The notes beneath the pieces were generated by a model. That model was not told the origin of the DNA, searched no databases, and saw only the letters and a list, made by a program, of their open reading frames with translations. Shown piece after piece: positions 63,519 through 64,000 of a stretch of 64,000 bases of DNA. Source of the DNA: Aquificaceae bacterium (lineage in GTDB: Bacteria; Aquificota; Aquificia; Aquificales; Aquificaceae); contig JALWVU010000073.1 in NCBI GenBank assembly GCA_027079305.1, positions 124,001 through 188,000 on the forward strand. Reading direction: 5' to 3'. Position 1 is the first letter of the stretch, and each line of letters opens with the position of its first letter. A program made the position numbers and the translations under genes.

Positions 63519-64000
63519 ATGGCACAGACGGTAACTCTGAAGGGCAATACAGTGAGCCTGGTGGGACCGGATCTGAACGTGGGAGATGAGGCTCCCGAGG
63601 CGGTCGTGGTCACCAAGGACTTAGAGGAGAAGAGGATAGGAGGAGCCAAGGGAAAGGTCCAGCTCATCATAACTGTTCCCTCCCTCGACACTCCTGTATG
63701 TGAGACCGAAACCAAGAAGTTCAACGAGCTGGTCCAAGATCTGGGGGACAAGGTGGACGTTACCGTGGTCTCCATGGACCTTCCCTTCGCGGAGAAGAGG
63801 TTCTGCGAGAGCTTCAGCATAGGCAACGTTACGGTTGCCTCCGACTTCAGATACAGGGACATGGAGAAATACGGCGTCCTTATAGCGGAGGGAGCTCTGA
63901 AGGGCATACTCGCCAGGGCTGTGTTCATAGTGGACCCCGAAGGCAAGATAGCCTACAAACAGCTCGTTCCCGAGATAACACAGGAGCCCAACTACGACGA
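63519..64000 (+). CDS. tpx: Thiol peroxidase Tpx (truncated by window end)
   Basis: A peroxiredoxin of the atypical 2-Cys Tpx type. The first 160 residues are visible, with peroxidatic Cys61 in TPVCETE and resolving Cys96 in KRFCESF. A strong AGGAGGAGGTG lies before ATG 63519. Thioredoxin, encoded at 3408, is the usual reductant. The end of the gene is outside the window. With the di-heme peroxidase it forms a second peroxide defence. Confidence 0.95.
   Translation, partial: MAQTVTLKGNTVSLVGPDLNVGDEAPEAVVVTKDLEEKRIGGAKGKVQLIITVPSLDTPVCETETKKFNELVQDLGDKVDVTVVSMDLPFAEKRFCESFSIGNVTVASDFRYRDMEKYGVLIAEGALKGILARAVFIVDPEGKIAYKQLVPEITQEPNYD

Overview
The window looks like a chromosomal segment of a thermophilic member of the Aquificaceae (order Aquificales). 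The evidence is the gene repertoire: MotA with two adjacent MotB paralogues, the futalosine-pathway enzyme MqnE with a UbiA-type prenyltransferase, a short MutL that keeps the endonuclease motif, a SecA with a large insertion, RNase Y, and very dense, often overlapping genes. The genus is not decided here. No insertion sequence, integrase, phage gene or CRISPR array was seen. No stretch over 300 bases lacks a gene, and no convincing rho-independent terminator was found.

Layout. 1-226 is unassigned. 238-8114 holds a DsbC-like lipoprotein facing a long minus-strand run (303-aa unknown, 68-aa unknown, HD hydrolase, transglutaminase, ArsR regulator, thioredoxin, PilZ protein, Der). 8182-10619 is a plus-strand block of three Uma2-family nucleases around thiG. 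10632-15840 is minus strand: gamma-glutamylcyclotransferase-like, rny, 5-formyl-THF cyclo-ligase, a candidate 6S RNA and pheT. 15994-19385 is a secreted redox cassette: cupredoxin, di-heme peroxidase, Tat phosphoesterase and cytochrome c. It lies behind a promoter with operator-like sequences. 19387-25769 holds a TauE/SafE transporter, a Nudix hydrolase, rnr, motA-motB-motB and pdxJ. 25772-35261 holds galU, bamA, purB, a protein with two receiver-like domains, pmbA, dnaC and pgsA.

35282-37971 carries small membrane proteins, tRNA-Ala, tRNA-Lys, a SPOUT methylase and mraY. From 47805 down to 37964 the minus strand carries mqnE and then the compact run yebC, permease, mutL, gatC, recA, pilT, cmk, pgsA-like, recJ and DUF2227, placing three recombination and repair genes together. 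47851-51091 holds yicC, tRNA-Ser, a CoA-binding protein and cheB-cheR. 51148-55815 is secA-purU-ubiA. 55810-58446 is a YbjN-like protein, fmt and panC. 58491-63430 is recO opposite frr, TPR-like protein, surE, murF, a PilZ protein and a lipid-kinase-like protein. The window ends inside tpx.

Themes. Many genes that begin a transcript have no Shine-Dalgarno sequence. Instead they have a -10-like hexamer 6-11 bases, very often exactly 9, before the start codon. This predicts leaderless or nearly leaderless mRNAs. At several divergent pairs the two -10-like hexamers overlap. Flagellar motor, PilZ, PilT and CheB/CheR genes point to motility with c-di-GMP input. MTHFS, PurU and Fmt together handle one-carbon folates. 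All functional calls rest on reading motifs and family memory; no database search was run.
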